Assembly: GCA_900618795.1 (NCBI GenBank)
Contig: UYJD01000004.1
Span: 1,323,110-1,387,109, forward strand
Origin: Cyanodermella asteris
Taxonomy: Eukaryota > Ascomycota > Lecanoromycetes > Ostropales > Stictidaceae
Reading direction: 5' to 3'
DNA length: 64,000 bases
In this document: one piece after another, positions 44,093-55,989 of the stretch
Layout: each line of letters opens with the position of its first letter
How positions within the stretch are numbered: the first letter of the stretch is position 1
Made by a program: the position numbers and the translations under genes
Notes under the pieces: generated by a model
What the model saw: the letters and a program-made list of their open reading frames with translations, nothing else
The model's database searches: none
Told to the model about the DNA's origin: nothing

Positions 44093-46055
44093 TTATCGGC
44101 CTTTGACTCTGACGGCTCGTTCAACTTCAAGCCTCGCGCGCCCCAGAAGCCCTTGTGGAATATCCGTCTTCTTCTGGAGAATCGCACTGTTGAGCTGAGA
44201 CCGTACATTCAACCCGTACCAAGCTGTCGAAATTAGCTTCTGCTCCTTTCTCAGCGATACCAGCTCCTGTCTCATAAGCGTCACATCTGCAGCCTTCTTG
44301 GCGGCCGGATCTTGTGTCTCCATCAGTTTTACCCTCTCCTTCAGCTTTGCGATCTCCGACTGTAATTCCGAGACCGGACCCAGTTCTTCCTGCTGCTCCC
44401 CATCTGAAGCATCGTCCTTTGGTGGTGGCGTGGGTGGAGGTTGCTCCGTTTCAGCAGCCTTTGCAGCAGCCCTTTCCGCGGCCACCTTCTCAGCACGAAG
44501 CTCCTCGTTGACCTTCTGCTGCTCGGTGTAAAGGTTTTTGTAGTCTTCCATCTGACTCGATACCGCCATGACGTTGGCCCTCGCTTCGCGTAGATCTTTT
44601 TCCAATACCCTACTTCGCTCTTCGGGATCCATTGCCTCGAGCTCTGCCTTTCTTTCACTGTCCTCTATCTCAGACTCCAGACCCGCGCCAACCTCGAGTG
44701 ACATTCCTTGGCCGTTTCTCAGCTCGACAATCGTCTCCTCGGCCTTGCTCAGCTCCTCTCGCTTCGCAAGGAGTTGCTCTTCCAAGAGTCTCATGTCCTC
44801 TTTGCTTTGGTTTAGCATGCCGGCGAGTTCGTGCCTCTCGGTCTCGATCCCGGGCAAAAGTCGCCTGTATTCTTCCACCGTTCGCCGAAGGCCAGCTATT
44901 TCCGTACCTGCAGAGTCGCCCGCACCCATGTCGTGGCGGAGTTCCTCGTATTGCCCCTGCAGATCGCGGTAGTTTCGTTCAACAACCTTCATTGCTTCAA
45001 GCTTCTGGGCGTACTTGTCGACCATGTTGGCCTTTCTGAATGCTTCGTCATATTGGTGCTGCAGCTCATCGACACGGTCTTTGAGTGGCTGAATGTCGTC
45101 GTTGGCTTTGCGAAGCTGGTTGATTTCTGTAGTGACGTGTTCGAGCTCTCTTCGGTATTTCTCGAGTTGGTCTTCTTGCTCTTCAATGAGCTTGTCCTGG
45201 GCCTCGATCTTCGTCTCCAGGCTGTAAATGTGCGCTTCGTGAGACCCCTGGGTCTCATTCTTCTTGAGACTGTCTTCGACAAACTTGATCTTCTCATCGA
45301 GATCCTGATTGTTCTTCCTCAATCGCTCGATCCGGTTCTCCAAATGTCGTATCGTGTCTTCGAGCTCCGCCTTCTGAGTCTGCAACAGCACAATTTGCTT
45401 GTCTTTGGCCGACTCAATCTCCTCCCTGTAAAGCTCCGGATCCCGCTTCGCCTCCGGCACAGGAACTGAAGCCGGCACTTGCTGTGCTTCCTTCTCACCT
45501 GTGGCGCCCGACTCATCCAAGAATGGCGTCGCCGGAAAATGCTGCACAATGTTCATGTAGAGCTGCTGCGCGTCCATCGGAAGCGTCTGGACCGCCTCCA
45601 CACACTCGTACACCTTAGGCACCTGCGTAGTGGTATGCATAAACATCCGTAGCAGCTTGGCAAACTCGTTTCGCGCGGAGGATCGCTTCTCCGCCAGCGC
45701 TTTGAGGTCGACATACGGGATCCCTCCCACGCCGTTCCGGGTCAGGATTTCGCCCATGGACTTCTCGACGCGCTTGAGATTCTCGTGCCGAGCCACCCAT
45801 TTTTCGCATTCGGCTCGGTCGGCGGGCAGGTTGTGTTTGAAGTCATCTGGAGCACAGAACTGGAGAATCTGCCATAATCGGTGGCCGGTGGCTAGTTCGT
45901 CGGCGTCGACGGGCAACGTACTTGGCGGAAGAGCATTGACCTTTTAGTCCGTTAGTCTCAAAATGAAGCTGAATTCGATGAGTATGAAAACTCACGATAT
46001 CGACAAGGCCCTGTGTTTCGTCGGCTGCACTTATCATGAACGGTGGTCCTGACAT
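44093..46055 (-). CDS. Hook-like coiled-coil protein (dynein adaptor family)
   Basis: Exon 1 (45996-46055) and exon 2 (44093-45940) join over a 55-nt intron (GTGAGT..TAAAAG) to give 635 residues. The first ~150 residues are helical and follow the spacing of the Hook domain: HRLWQILQFCAPDDFKH, then a W..RHENLKRVEKSMGEIL segment, then NEFAKLLRMFMH and EAVQTLPMDAQQLYMNIVQ. A long coiled coil fills about 180-600 (DKLIEEQEDQLEKYRRELE; KDRVDELQHQYDEA). In filamentous fungi Hook proteins link early endosomes to dynein. The Hook name rests on the pattern, not on strongly conserved motifs, so another coiled-coil adaptor is possible. The stop lies 124 bases beyond the convergent HEM13 stop. Confidence 0.68.
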
Positions 46056-46726
46056 TTTGGCAAATTTGGGACTTTTCGCTTCGTAGACTCATGAGAATCT
46101 GATGATGCAAGTTGCTCGCTTGAACTAAATGCGGTCCGCTCGGTGGGCTGGATTCTCTTGGTAAGGTGGTTGCCGGTGTCTTTCCGCGCATGTGCCCTGC
46201 CGCGATGCAAACGCTGCTATGAAGAGTTCTTCGTCTCCATCGGGCCTCAGATTTCTCTTCTATTCATGTAGCAAGATGCGAGCGATAACGACGAGGGACG
46301 CGGACTCCTGCCATGCGTGGCAGTCGCGGTTCGTGGGTAGCCAAGCTGCAAATATGGTGGATCGTCGTGCGCGTGTTGTTCAGCCAGCCGTTTCGGGATT
46401 CGGAATGCCTTCATTTTAATTCTGGCAGGGCTTACGCTTCTACATATTTTCACATTGTTTTTGGGCCACGAAAAAGTTTTACAGCGATTTGTGTTCTTTG
46501 TATCTATGCAAAGGCTATGAGATTCATTTGTATCATTAACGAAGCGAATTTTCTATTCTTACTCGGAAGCGCATCTGTGCGACTTTCGCCGTTACGGCGA
46601 ACATCTCGTGCACCCTTCGTACACGCTGGCCGGCTCGGCGAAGAGCCATATCCTCGACAAAGAACGTAATTCAGAGCTGGGCTTGCCTGACAGCGCTGAT
46701 TATATTGTGGGATGCACTGTCATGAC
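46056..46726. other. Intergenic region
   Basis: About 0.67 kb between the Hook-like start and the I9-inhibitor stop, both on the minus strand. Short frames only. No site or repeat recognised. Confidence 0.5.
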
Positions 46727-47109
46727 TTATTGAGTTGAAACTGTCTGGTCCTCCTCGATGCTCGGCGGGAAGTCGGCGGATAAAGCACTGATCTTCTCGA
46801 GCGCAGCCTGGGCAACTGTGGCCGAGAAGCCGCTTGGTTATCAGTCAGCAGCTGTATCATGAGCTAATATTTACGAGGTAAACTTCTCTTACCGGATTAA
46901 GGCTGGTGGTCAGGTCAGTATGACGAAATTCGGAAACGGCGATTACAAGCAGACTTACTGAATTCATGAGTGATAACGCCGCCAGCACTTCGCAAGGCGT
47001 CCTTGGCTTGATCGAGAACGTGGGAAGGCGTATCGTTGGGATAAGTTATGAGCACTTGTTTGCTATCAGGCTTAACTGCTTGGGCCACAATGAGAGTGGT
47101 GAGGCGCAT
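46727..47109 (-). CDS. Proteinase B inhibitor-like small protein (I9 domain, Pbi2-like) with a 10-nt microexon
   Basis: A small I9 (subtilisin-propeptide-like) protein. Yeast Pbi2 inhibits vacuolar proteinase B and works in vacuole fusion. Three exons (46959-47109, 46893-46902, 46727-46832) join over introns of 56 and 60 nt into 88 residues. The middle exon is only 10 nt (CCTTAATCCG), but it is needed to give the diagnostic GGVITHEFTLIRGFSATV run. Yeast Pbi2 has GGSIVHEFDIIKGYTIKV there. The protein ends PPSIEEDQTVSTQ, like yeast VIENVEEDKEVHTN. The N-terminal start is uncertain: I use the ATG at 47109, another in frame lies at 47148, and an upstream short exon is possible since the domain proper begins at KQVLITYPN. 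Confidence 0.82.
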
Positions 47110-47899
47110 CGTCGTGTGTATTGGGATGCGCGATGGATGGTGAGGCACAATCGGACGATCGAGCTGGCTCTAGGCGGTAGCACTGGAAAGATGCGGGCCA
47201 CTAGAGTTTAGATATGAGGATGTAAAGTAGAGTAGGTAGCAAACTGGAATCAAGGGCGTTTGAGATGTCTGATGGATATGACGATTGCAGACAGCGGCCG
47301 TTTCCATCACAAAGAGTGGCTGGAGCTGCGGCCGAGCCTTGAGACTGTTCCGCATCGGCTGCAGCGAGTCACGTGACGGCTGACGAGAACGTCGTCTCAC
47401 GGCCGCTTTGCTGTCGCCTCCTACAACCTCTCATCAACATACCTCTCGCCATTCCCCAACACCCTCAACCCTTTCACTTTCACACGTCGACAGACTGACG
47501 ATCAACGGCCTCTCTTCTTACTTGGCATCTCCTCTTGTCTGGCTTTTCACTCGCAGCCCACACCACCGCGTGCAAAACTACACGCGCTCTGGCAGATAAC
47601 GCCACTGTGACTTGCGATCGTGATACAAGTACGGTATCTGAGCTGCGGTGGACCTGTTGTGACTTTGGGGAGGGGGACTTTGCAAATTCTCAATAGCTAG
47701 CTTCGATGAACAATCAGATGTCTGAGTTTAGATGTCCGTGAAAAACTGAAGACTGAACGCCGCTCATCGCTTTTGAGCAGCCTCTGAACTGCCGGTAGCT
47801 CTGCTCGGGCGCTCTTCTTTACGCTCCAAGTTCCGAGCCCCTGTTCGCGAAGGCCTTCCTTTTCTTTCTTGATTGATCTGCTTTCAAAGGCTTTGCATC
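47110..47899. other. Divergent intergenic region, I9 inhibitor / PCF11
   Basis: About 0.8 kb between divergent starts. The middle (about 47405-47500) is pyrimidine/CA-rich on the plus strand. No gene or known site seen. Confidence 0.5.
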
Positions 47900-50309
47900 A
47901 TGTCTGGCGAAGTGTCCGCGGACGAGATTGCAGATGATTATCGCTATTCTCTTGAGTCCCTCCAATCACCCGATAGATATGCTATCAACAACTTGACCGT
48001 CATCGCAAAAGAGAACACCGAACACGCCGATGCCATCTCAAACGTCCTGGTCGAACACATTAAAAAGGTAAGTCCACCCCAGCCTAGCCGATTTGTGTTG
48101 GCCACTGCTTTGTCTTGTATCATGATGGCAACATGAGCAGTTGAGATTGACATCAATCAAAACTCCCCAGGCTCCTTAGAAATGGCCTATACTAACTAGT
48201 CGCAGGCTCCGCCTCATCACAAACTACCAGCGCTCTACGTGTTGGACTCTATAGCGAAGAACATCGGTACCCCCTACACGTTGTTCTTGGGTCACAAGCT
48301 TTATTCGACGTTCATGGGGGCATACTCATCGATCGATACAGGCACCAGGAGGAAGATGGATGAAATGCTTAAAACGTGGAAGTCTCCTGTACCTGGTGCG
48401 ATAGACCCTCGCCCTGTCTTTGACCCACAAATTACAAAGAGAATTGAGAATGCCCTCATTCAAGCAAGAACCGTGGCACTCAAGCATGAACAGAACAACC
48501 CTCTTGCATACTCTCACAAGCGACCTGGATCCGCTGTTGGAATGCCTCAATGGCGAAGTACTCCGACGCCGCCGCAAGCTGGTATACAATATGGTGCCCC
48601 TACGCCGCCTCAGTTTGCTCAACAAGTACAGCCGCCGACGTATGCTCATACACCAGTGTCAGGCTACACCAACAGTCCAGCACCTAACCAATTCTACCCG
48701 CAGCCAGGTGTGCAATCTCCATACCCAGGCTATCAGCAGCCCCAGCCACAGGGCCCACCCATGCCCAACTACTCATATCAACAATATCAGTCGACTCCTA
48801 GTCAGCCGGTCCCATTCCCGCCACCCCATGCAGCTCTGGGCCCTGATCTAGGATTGTTAAACAACGACATTGACCAACTGGTCAAGAGCTGCCAGCAAGG
48901 TTTCTCTGCTAATGCACAAAACCCACAGAAAATGAGTAAGCTGCAAGCGCTTCTTGCCTTGCAACGTGTTATCAATGCACAGCAGCTGCCGGTAGATCAG
49001 CTGATAAGCGTTCGTCGGCAAGTCGACGACCTTCAGGCTGCCGAACGACGAGAGCAAGCTGAACGTGCGGCATATCAGCCGCCTGCTCATGTTCCTGCAC
49101 CGCAGCCTCCGGCCCCAACTCCCCTCCAAGCCCTGCTGAGTCAGGTGAACAAGCCGGCCGCACATCCGCATTCTGTGGAACCACCAAATTCTCGACAGCA
49201 GCAAGGAGCTGCTCAGTCAGTCTTCAAGCCAGCAAGGCCGGATCTTGCCTCGCTTCTTGCAACTGTAGGGCGTGCAGCGCCACCGCCAGTGCCGCCACCA
49301 GCGGCGGCGACGCCGAATCAAAACTTTGCTCCTCCGGCACTACCTCCGCAGAATAATTATTCCTCGTTGCTAGCTTCCTTGACAAAGTCTGGAGTATCGG
49401 CAAACGTAGCTTCGCCGCCTGTTCCACCCAGTGCCACAGTTCCTGCAGCGCCAACGCCCGCCGTAGGAGGTACCACGAATCAATCGCTTGCAGCTCTCCT
49501 TGCAATGGCGAACTCGAAAACTCCAGCTGTGCCTGTCAATATGGTAGAGCTATCATCGACTTCCCTGAAGGTGTGAGTATAGAACGGCACGCTATGCTCG
49601 AATTAAAAGCTAATATATGTTAGATATCGACCCAATCTTATCAAGGCTCTATTCTCTCAGCGACCCAACCAATGTGTTATCTGTGGAAGGAGATTTCTGC
49701 CCGGTCCTGATGGTAAAGTACAAAAAGACAAGCACATGGATTGGCATTTTCGAACCAATCAGCGGATACAGGATGCTTCGAAAGGTATTCAGAACAGGAG
49801 TTGGTACATTGGCGAGCTGGTGAGTTATGGATACGATGTGAGAGCACTACGAAACTAACATTCGACAGGAATGGACCAAGGCGAAAGACTTAAACAACGA
49901 AGGCACTGATGAATCTGGCAACACCCAAGCCCCAGCCACCAGTGCAAATGGTCTAGCAGCGATAAAAGAAAGCTACATTTCGGTGCCTAGTGATCCCGAG
50001 AGCCATCAGCCTTGTCCAATCTGCCAAGAACCATTCGAGACAGGCTTCAACCAGGAGATACAGGACTGGGTCTGGCTGGACGCAACAAAGGCTGGGAACA
50101 AGATATACCATGCCTCGTGCTTTGCAGACATGAGACGCGGAGGCTCAGAGGCAAAGGAGCGCACCGCGACGCCGGACTCAGTTCTGGGCAAACGGAAAGC
50201 AGAGGTATGTTCATCCCAAGATAGGGCTCAACAACGCAACGCTGACACGTTCCAGCTTACAGTAAACGAGCCGTCACCTGCTAAGAGGTTCGCGTCTGGG
50301 TCCACCTGA
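47900..50309 (+). CDS. PCF11: Pre-mRNA cleavage complex II protein Pcf11
   Basis: Pcf11 reads the phosphorylated CTD of RNA polymerase II and couples 3'-end cleavage to termination. Five exons (47900-48067, 48206-49572, 49624-49819, 49869-50204, 50256-50309) join over introns of 138, 51, 49 and 51 nt into 706 residues. The CTD-interacting domain (1 to about 135) has SPDRYAINNLTVIAKEN, ALYVLDSIAKNIGTPYT and the downstream helix. A Pro/Gln-rich middle follows. Two zinc-binding units near the end are CVICGRRF..HMDWHF and CPICQEPF..IYHASC, as in yeast Pcf11. The last intron is a multiple of three without a stop, so its retention would add 17 residues. The ATG at 47900 (MSGEVSADEIADDY) is preferred to the in-frame one at 47873. 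Confidence 0.94.
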
Positions 50310-50905
50310 TATCATTTCCAATGTCAATCTGCATTTCGCGGCGTCTCCCTCCTCACTTGACTATTCCCACGCGCATGGCGTAACACTGCTTCGGTGACCG
50401 TTGTGGACGGAGCATGCTATGAATCGTGGGCGGGGACTAATCAGGTTGTGAGAATCGGACTGTTTGGAGAAAGTGTTCACTGGCTCGCAGACTTTGGGAG
50501 CACAAGGTTGCATATGTGCGTGGCCGTCAGCCTTAATCAGGGTTTACCCGCGATCCGCTGAGGATATCACGTTGGGAGGAGGCAAATCTTCATTTTTTCA
50601 CAGCATGCATGGCTCGACCAGCTGGAGCCCAAATCAAATATGATCGCATCCACTTCTGCTACAGATTTCCTTTCAGTGATGCTGCACTTACTCGCCACGT
50701 AATTCGGAGCATGGATCATGATGCATTGCGTCATAGCCAGAAAGTGCCCGCTCAATCCTGCTGGCATCTCCATGACCTCAACATGAGAAAAGGTGAGAGT
50801 GCAAAGACCTCATCTTGCTTCCAATACCAACCGAGGTGCACTATACTACCCTGGAATACCGGAACCCTTAAACAGGTCTATAAGTAATCACGATCATCTC
50901 AAATA
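50310..50905. other. Intergenic region (promoter of oxidoreductase)
   Basis: About 0.6 kb between PCF11 and the oxidoreductase, both on the plus strand. Short frames only. No specific site recognised. Confidence 0.5.
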
Positions 50906-52069
50906 ATGGCAGTCCATACCATCAAATGGGGCATCCTCGCCACAGGATTCATTGCCGAAACCTTTACCAAGGACTTGCTCGTCGACCCACAGACGAGGCA
51001 AGTCAACGACGTCTCCCACCAAGTCGTCGCCGTCGCCTCCTCGACCTCCGCCGAACGCGCCCAAAAGTTCATCTCTGACACCAAATGCCCCGCCTCCACT
51101 CGTGCCTACGGCAACTACAAGCAGCTGGTCGAAGACCCCGACATCGACGTAATCTATGTCGCAACGCCTCACTCCCACCACTACCAAAATGTCATGCTCT
51201 GCCTCGAAGCCGGCAAGAACGTGCTCTGCGAAAAGGCCTTTACCGTCAACGCCGCGCAAGCGAAGAAGCTGTGTGAGCTTGCCAAATCGAAGGGCCTGTT
51301 CCTGATGGAGGCCGTCTGGACACGATACTTCCCGCTGAGCATCGAGATCCGCAAGCGCATCGTTGACGGGGAGATTGGGGACGTCCATCGAGTCATTGCG
51401 GACAACAGCTTCGGCGAGGATGTGGAGACCAAGTTCGGATCGCAGCATCGGATGACGAACATGGATCTTGCGGGCGGTGCGCTGCTGGATCTCGGAATAT
51501 ACTCTCTGACGTGGTGTTTTCAGACGTTGTATCATACGATGCCGCCGGCGGAGAGAAAGGCGCCGAAAGTATTGGCGGCGATGATCCCCTACCATGAGAC
51601 GGGCGCGGACGAACAGACGACTATGGTATTGTCCTTTGAGAATGGGCCTGGCGGGTCAAGGAAGCATGCGGCGCAGGCTGTTGCGTTGACAGGTCTCCGA
51701 GTGGACTCCGATCCGGACAGCAATCATTCGGCTGGGCCGTCGATTCGCATTCAAGGTACGAAGGGCGAGATTCAGGTGTTCCCTTTTGCGTTCAGGCCGA
51801 CCAGGTATCGGGTCGTCGGCCGGGCTAGCAAGGGTGAGAAGCCTCAGGTGCAGGAGTATAACCATGAGATACCTGGCGGGCACGGCATGTTCTGGGAGGC
51901 AGATGAGGTCGCGAGGTGTCTAAGGGACGGGAAGCTGGAGAGCAAGACACTGACTTGGGACGAGAGCATTGTGATTATGGAGGTCATGGACGAGGTGAGG
52001 AGACAGGGCGGACTGAAATATCCTCAAGCAATCGAGACCCTCGATTATCCAGTAGATCTACCCAGATAG
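50906..52069 (+). CDS. Gfo/Idh/MocA-family oxidoreductase (dihydrodiol / D-xylose dehydrogenase-like)
   Basis: An intronless gene of 387 residues, NAD(P)-dependent and probably cytosolic. The Rossmann fold starts with IKWGILATGFIAETFTKDL (nucleotide-binding G-x-x-x-G/A). Next come VIYVATPHSHHYQN and AGKNVLCEKAFTVNAAQA, in which the EKA motif carries the catalytic lysine of the family. The C-terminal beta-sheet domain holds MEAVWTRYFPL and GGALLDLGIYSLTWC, which are typical of trans-1,2-dihydrobenzene-1,2-diol dehydrogenase and fungal NADP D-xylose dehydrogenase. The likely substrate class is an aldose or dihydrodiol. The sequence does not choose between them. Length matches the family. Confidence 0.9.
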   Translation: MAVHTIKWGILATGFIAETFTKDLLVDPQTRQVNDVSHQVVAVASSTSAERAQKFISDTKCPASTRAYGNYKQLVEDPDIDVIYVATPHSHHYQNVMLCLEAGKNVLCEKAFTVNAAQAKKLCELAKSKGLFLMEAVWTRYFPLSIEIRKRIVDGEIGDVHRVIADNSFGEDVETKFGSQHRMTNMDLAGGALLDLGIYSLTWCFQTLYHTMPPAERKAPKVLAAMIPYHETGADEQTTMVLSFENGPGGSRKHAAQAVALTGLRVDSDPDSNHSAGPSIRIQGTKGEIQVFPFAFRPTRYRVVGRASKGEKPQVQEYNHEIPGGHGMFWEADEVARCLRDGKLESKTLTWDESIVIMEVMDEVRRQGGLKYPQAIETLDYPVDLPR

Positions 52070-52423
52070 TGATTCAGAGAATGCAACAAAGCAACCATAA
52101 AATCACGTCAGTGGGGAAGCAATACATCATAATAGACATGAGACTTGGGTTCACATATCTTTCTCTTTCATTTTTGTTGCAGCTGTGGGACCAAGGCCTG
52201 TTGAGATATATACGTACATGCGTCCAGAGGGCTCTTGAAGACGTACAAAGATCGCCACAAATGATGAGGTAAACGTCACTTGATCAACTGGTCTTCCTGA
52301 AACCCAGAAAATGCGAACAGGTCGCATATCCCCATCTGTAACACCAGCCCAATGCAGATCAAGCCTTCATCCTGGAGCTCATTATTCGTCGGGTTGTCTT
52401 GTGATAAAACAGTGGAGGCGCGC
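52070..52423. other. Convergent 3' intergenic region
   Basis: About 350 bases between the stops of the oxidoreductase and adenylate kinase genes. No feature beyond expected 3' untranslated regions. Confidence 0.5.
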
Positions 52424-53367
<944 letters not shown>

Positions 53368-53886
53368 TGTGACGGTTGGGAGGAGGGAGACAAGGAGAAA
53401 AGCTCAAGCGAAGCTGCAGACGAGGCAAGAAGACGCAGGCGCTGTGGTGCACAGAAGGAAAATACGACCGAAGAAGGTGAGGCAATTCGTAAGTTCCCTT
53501 CAAGCGAAGAGTACGGCCGTTCTGTAGGCCGAAGCAGGGCCGAGCTTCTTCTGCGATCACGCTCTCCGACCTGCTCCGGTCGGCACACGCTGACTAAGCG
53601 CATAGCTTTGGCCTCTTCGCTCATCGAAGCAGTGCTGCTGCGGGCTGTTGCTGGGAATACCGCTCCACACCTCCGCCCTCTACAACGGCCTCAACGATCA
53701 GGCAGAACTTCTTTCAACATACCCCACCCTATCGGTCGGACTGTCCGTAGTATTCTTTCCCCGCAGACTCCTTCCAGCCGCGCTCCGAAGCGTCGCGAGT
53801 CCCCCTACAGCGCTTCGAGCCCATCCCACTGACGGGCAATCTTCCCAGCAGCTGCAGCGCCACAACTGCCACGCTTCAGCTTCGCC
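53368..53886. promoter_or_regulatory. Divergent promoter region ADK1 / RPN8
   Basis: 519 bases between divergent starts. I looked for the yeast proteasome element GGTGGCAAA and did not find it on either strand. No other known site recognised. Confidence 0.5.
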
Positions 53887-54966
53887 ATGCCCGCCACCAC
53901 GGCAGAGGCAAACTCGTTCGTCAGCAGGACCGTCTCGGTCGCACCGTTGGTCCTGCTATCAGCGGCTGATCACTTTGGTCGACAAGCAAAGGGCACACGC
54001 AAAAGGGTGGTCGGTGTCCTTCTCGGCCAGAACGATGGGAAGAACGTAAGGGTGTCTAACAGCTTCGCGGTACCCTTTGAGGAAGACGACAGAGATGCGT
54101 CCGTATGGTTTCTGGACCACAACTATGTGGAAAACATGAACGACATGTTCAAGAAGGTCAACGCAAGAGAGAAGCTGATCGGCTGGTACCACACCGGGCC
54201 GAAGCTACGGGCTTCTGATCTCGAGATCAACGATCTTTTCAAGCGATACACCCCCGATCCTCTCCTTGTCATTATCGACGTGCAGCCGAAAGAGGTGGGC
54301 GTGCCCACTGACGCTTACTTTGCCGTGGAGGAAATCAAAGATGATGGGACAGCAACGTCAAAAACATTTGTCCACACGCCGTCAGTGATTGAGGCAGAGG
54401 AGGCGGAAGAAATTGGCGTCGAGCACTTGTTAAGAGACATCAGAGACGTGGCAGTCGGCACACTGTCCACGAGAATAACATCACAGCTACAATCATTGCA
54501 AGGCCTTCACCTACGACTTCGAGACATTGGGCAGTATCTCCAGAAAGTCCTTGATGGAGAGCTACCTGTGAATCATGCTATCATGGGCCACCTTCAAGAC
54601 GTCTTCAACTTACTGCCGAACCTTTCAACGCCGAAGGGTAGTGGCACGCAGAATGGAGAGCGAGCTCCCACGGAGAACAATGAGCTGGCGCGCGCAATGA
54701 GCGTGAAGACCAACGATCAGTTGATGGCCATCTATCTGAGCAGCTTGATTCGTGCTATCACCGCTTTCCATGACCTGATCGAAAACAAGATCCAGAATCG
54801 CCAGGCTCAAGAGGAGCGTGACGGGAAGAAGGACGAAGAGAAGGACAAGGATGAAACCAAAGAGAACGGAACTACTGGACCAGAAGGTGAAAACGGTAAG
54901 GTGGACACAGTCGATAAGGAGAAGGGTGTGAAGGAGAATGGCAAGGCACCGGAAAAGAAGAAATGA
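53887..54966 (+). CDS. RPN8: 26S proteasome regulatory subunit Rpn8 (MPN domain)
   Basis: Part of the proteasome lid. Rpn8 pairs with the deubiquitinase Rpn11. An intronless gene of 359 residues. The MPN domain (about 15-160) has [65 protein letters not shown] and [22 protein letters not shown]. It lacks the full JAMM zinc motif (Tyr-His-Thr in place of His-x-His at the metal site), as expected for Rpn8, which is not itself a peptidase. A helical C-terminal part contains [23 protein letters not shown]. The tail is a charged Lys/Glu-rich run ending KAPEKKK, typical for fungal Rpn8. The start [21 protein letters not shown] fits the family. Confidence 0.96.
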   Translation: MPATTAEANSFVSRTVSVAPLVLLSAADHFGRQAKGTRKRVVGVLLGQNDGKNVRVSNSFAVPFEEDDRDASVWFLDHNYVENMNDMFKKVNAREKLIGWYHTGPKLRASDLEINDLFKRYTPDPLLVIIDVQPKEVGVPTDAYFAVEEIKDDGTATSKTFVHTPSVIEAEEAEEIGVEHLLRDIRDVAVGTLSTRITSQLQSLQGLHLRLRDIGQYLQKVLDGELPVNHAIMGHLQDVFNLLPNLSTPKGSGTQNGERAPTENNELARAMSVKTNDQLMAIYLSSLIRAITAFHDLIENKIQNRQAQEERDGKKDEEKDKDETKENGTTGPEGENGKVDTVDKEKGVKENGKAPEKKK

Positions 54967-55284
54967 AAGGAATGGCCACAATCACGATGCATCAGCGCAA
55001 AAGTCTACCTGCATTACGAAGCATACCCTCTCGGCCTATGTCCATGATCATCCCGACGCGATGAGGGCAGGAAGGCTCAACCATGAAGCCGCTTCGTCGA
55101 TTTCGAGGCTCCTTGAGCTTTCCGGATATGGTAGACAGCATGGACGATGATTTTTCCATGTGGCTTGAATGAGAAACGAGGCATTCAGTCAACGCAATTG
55201 GCACCCCTTGCTGACTAGCCGTCTTCGAATGGCGTTTCCAACGGTGACTGAATGTGCCTACATGTTGTAACACCCGCCCTGGTC
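54967..55284. other. Convergent 3' intergenic region
   Basis: About 320 bases between the RPN8 stop and the stop of the SWIM protein gene. No feature seen. Confidence 0.5.
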
Positions 55285-55989
55285 TCACGGAATCCAGCCA
55301 GCAGTCCAAGCTGCCATCTCTTGTGTCGTCAGTTCATTCTGCTTGACGTAAGCGTACAGATACGGGCTGGAGATTGCCAGTAGACATGCCAATAAATGCT
55401 TGCACACCGGGGCCGTCTTGTCCCCGCGAGCTAAACCTCCGTACCGGAAAGTTTCCTCCTCGAGAACATGCCCGGCCTCGCACAATGTGCCAGGCAAACC
55501 TCCCTCATGCCCGCTTTCAAGCTCGCCCTCCAGTGCAGCAAATGTGAAAGCCGGACAACTGCAGCTCCACGCCAGAACACGGACCTCGTAATAGTTCGGC
55601 GGTGCCTGTGGTTGCGAAAACCGATTACTTCGCAAGGATGATACCTCCACATAGTAGCATCCACGCTGCTTGCGCAGTATGCCGCTCAAGTCTTCTCGCT
55701 GGGGAATTCCCTCAGAAGTGAAATTCCGACTCTCTGGAATGGTTGCGGGAACATGGTAGGATATTCTACGCCTCTCGAGCAAGTCCAAAGCCGGCAGCAG
55801 ATGGTCCGGGAATATGCAGTGAAGGGTCAACAGGAGCTTTTTGATCTGTGGGCCAGAGAGGAATTCCTCCAGGAGTTCTTTCGAAGGTTGCGAAGAGCGA
55901 TTTTCTGACGCGTTTGGATCGGGCTTGCAGCTGGCTAGCGTTTTGAAAACGGAGTCCAGCAAGGCGCCGGCCGATGGTGTTGATTCCAT
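55285..55989 (-). CDS. SWIM zinc-finger protein, Sws1/Shu2-like
   Basis: A single exon of 234 residues. A SWIM-type zinc motif is visible: WSCSCPAF (C143, C145) and CKHLLACLLA (C196, H198), set after the strand YYEVRVLAW. Proteins of this size and layout (about 200-230 residues, SWIM near the C terminus, short helix ending in YAYV..) match S. pombe Sws1, human SWS1 and yeast Shu2. These act with Rad51 paralogues in the Shu complex, which steers post-replicative recombination repair. The spacing between the CxC and CxH halves is long (about 50 residues). The name rests on the motif and size. A different SWIM protein is possible. Divergent from TMA64. Confidence 0.75.
   Translation of the reverse strand: MESTPSAGALLDSVFKTLASCKPDPNASENRSSQPSKELLEEFLSGPQIKKLLLTLHCIFPDHLLPALDLLERRRISYHVPATIPESRNFTSEGIPQREDLSGILRKQRGCYYVEVSSLRSNRFSQPQAPPNYYEVRVLAWSCSCPAFTFAALEGELESGHEGGLPGTLCEAGHVLEEETFRYGGLARGDKTAPVCKHLLACLLAISSPYLYAYVKQNELTTQEMAAWTAGWIP

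Noticed and set aside
44831-45469. 212-codon plus-strand open frame with membrane-like hydrophobic runs
   Set aside because: Antisense shadow of the Hook-like coiled coil. The hydrophobicity arises from reversed Gln/Glu/Lys codons.
50894-51595. 233-codon minus-strand open frame
   Set aside because: Antisense to the Gfo/Idh/MocA oxidoreductase, a shadow of GC-rich codon use.
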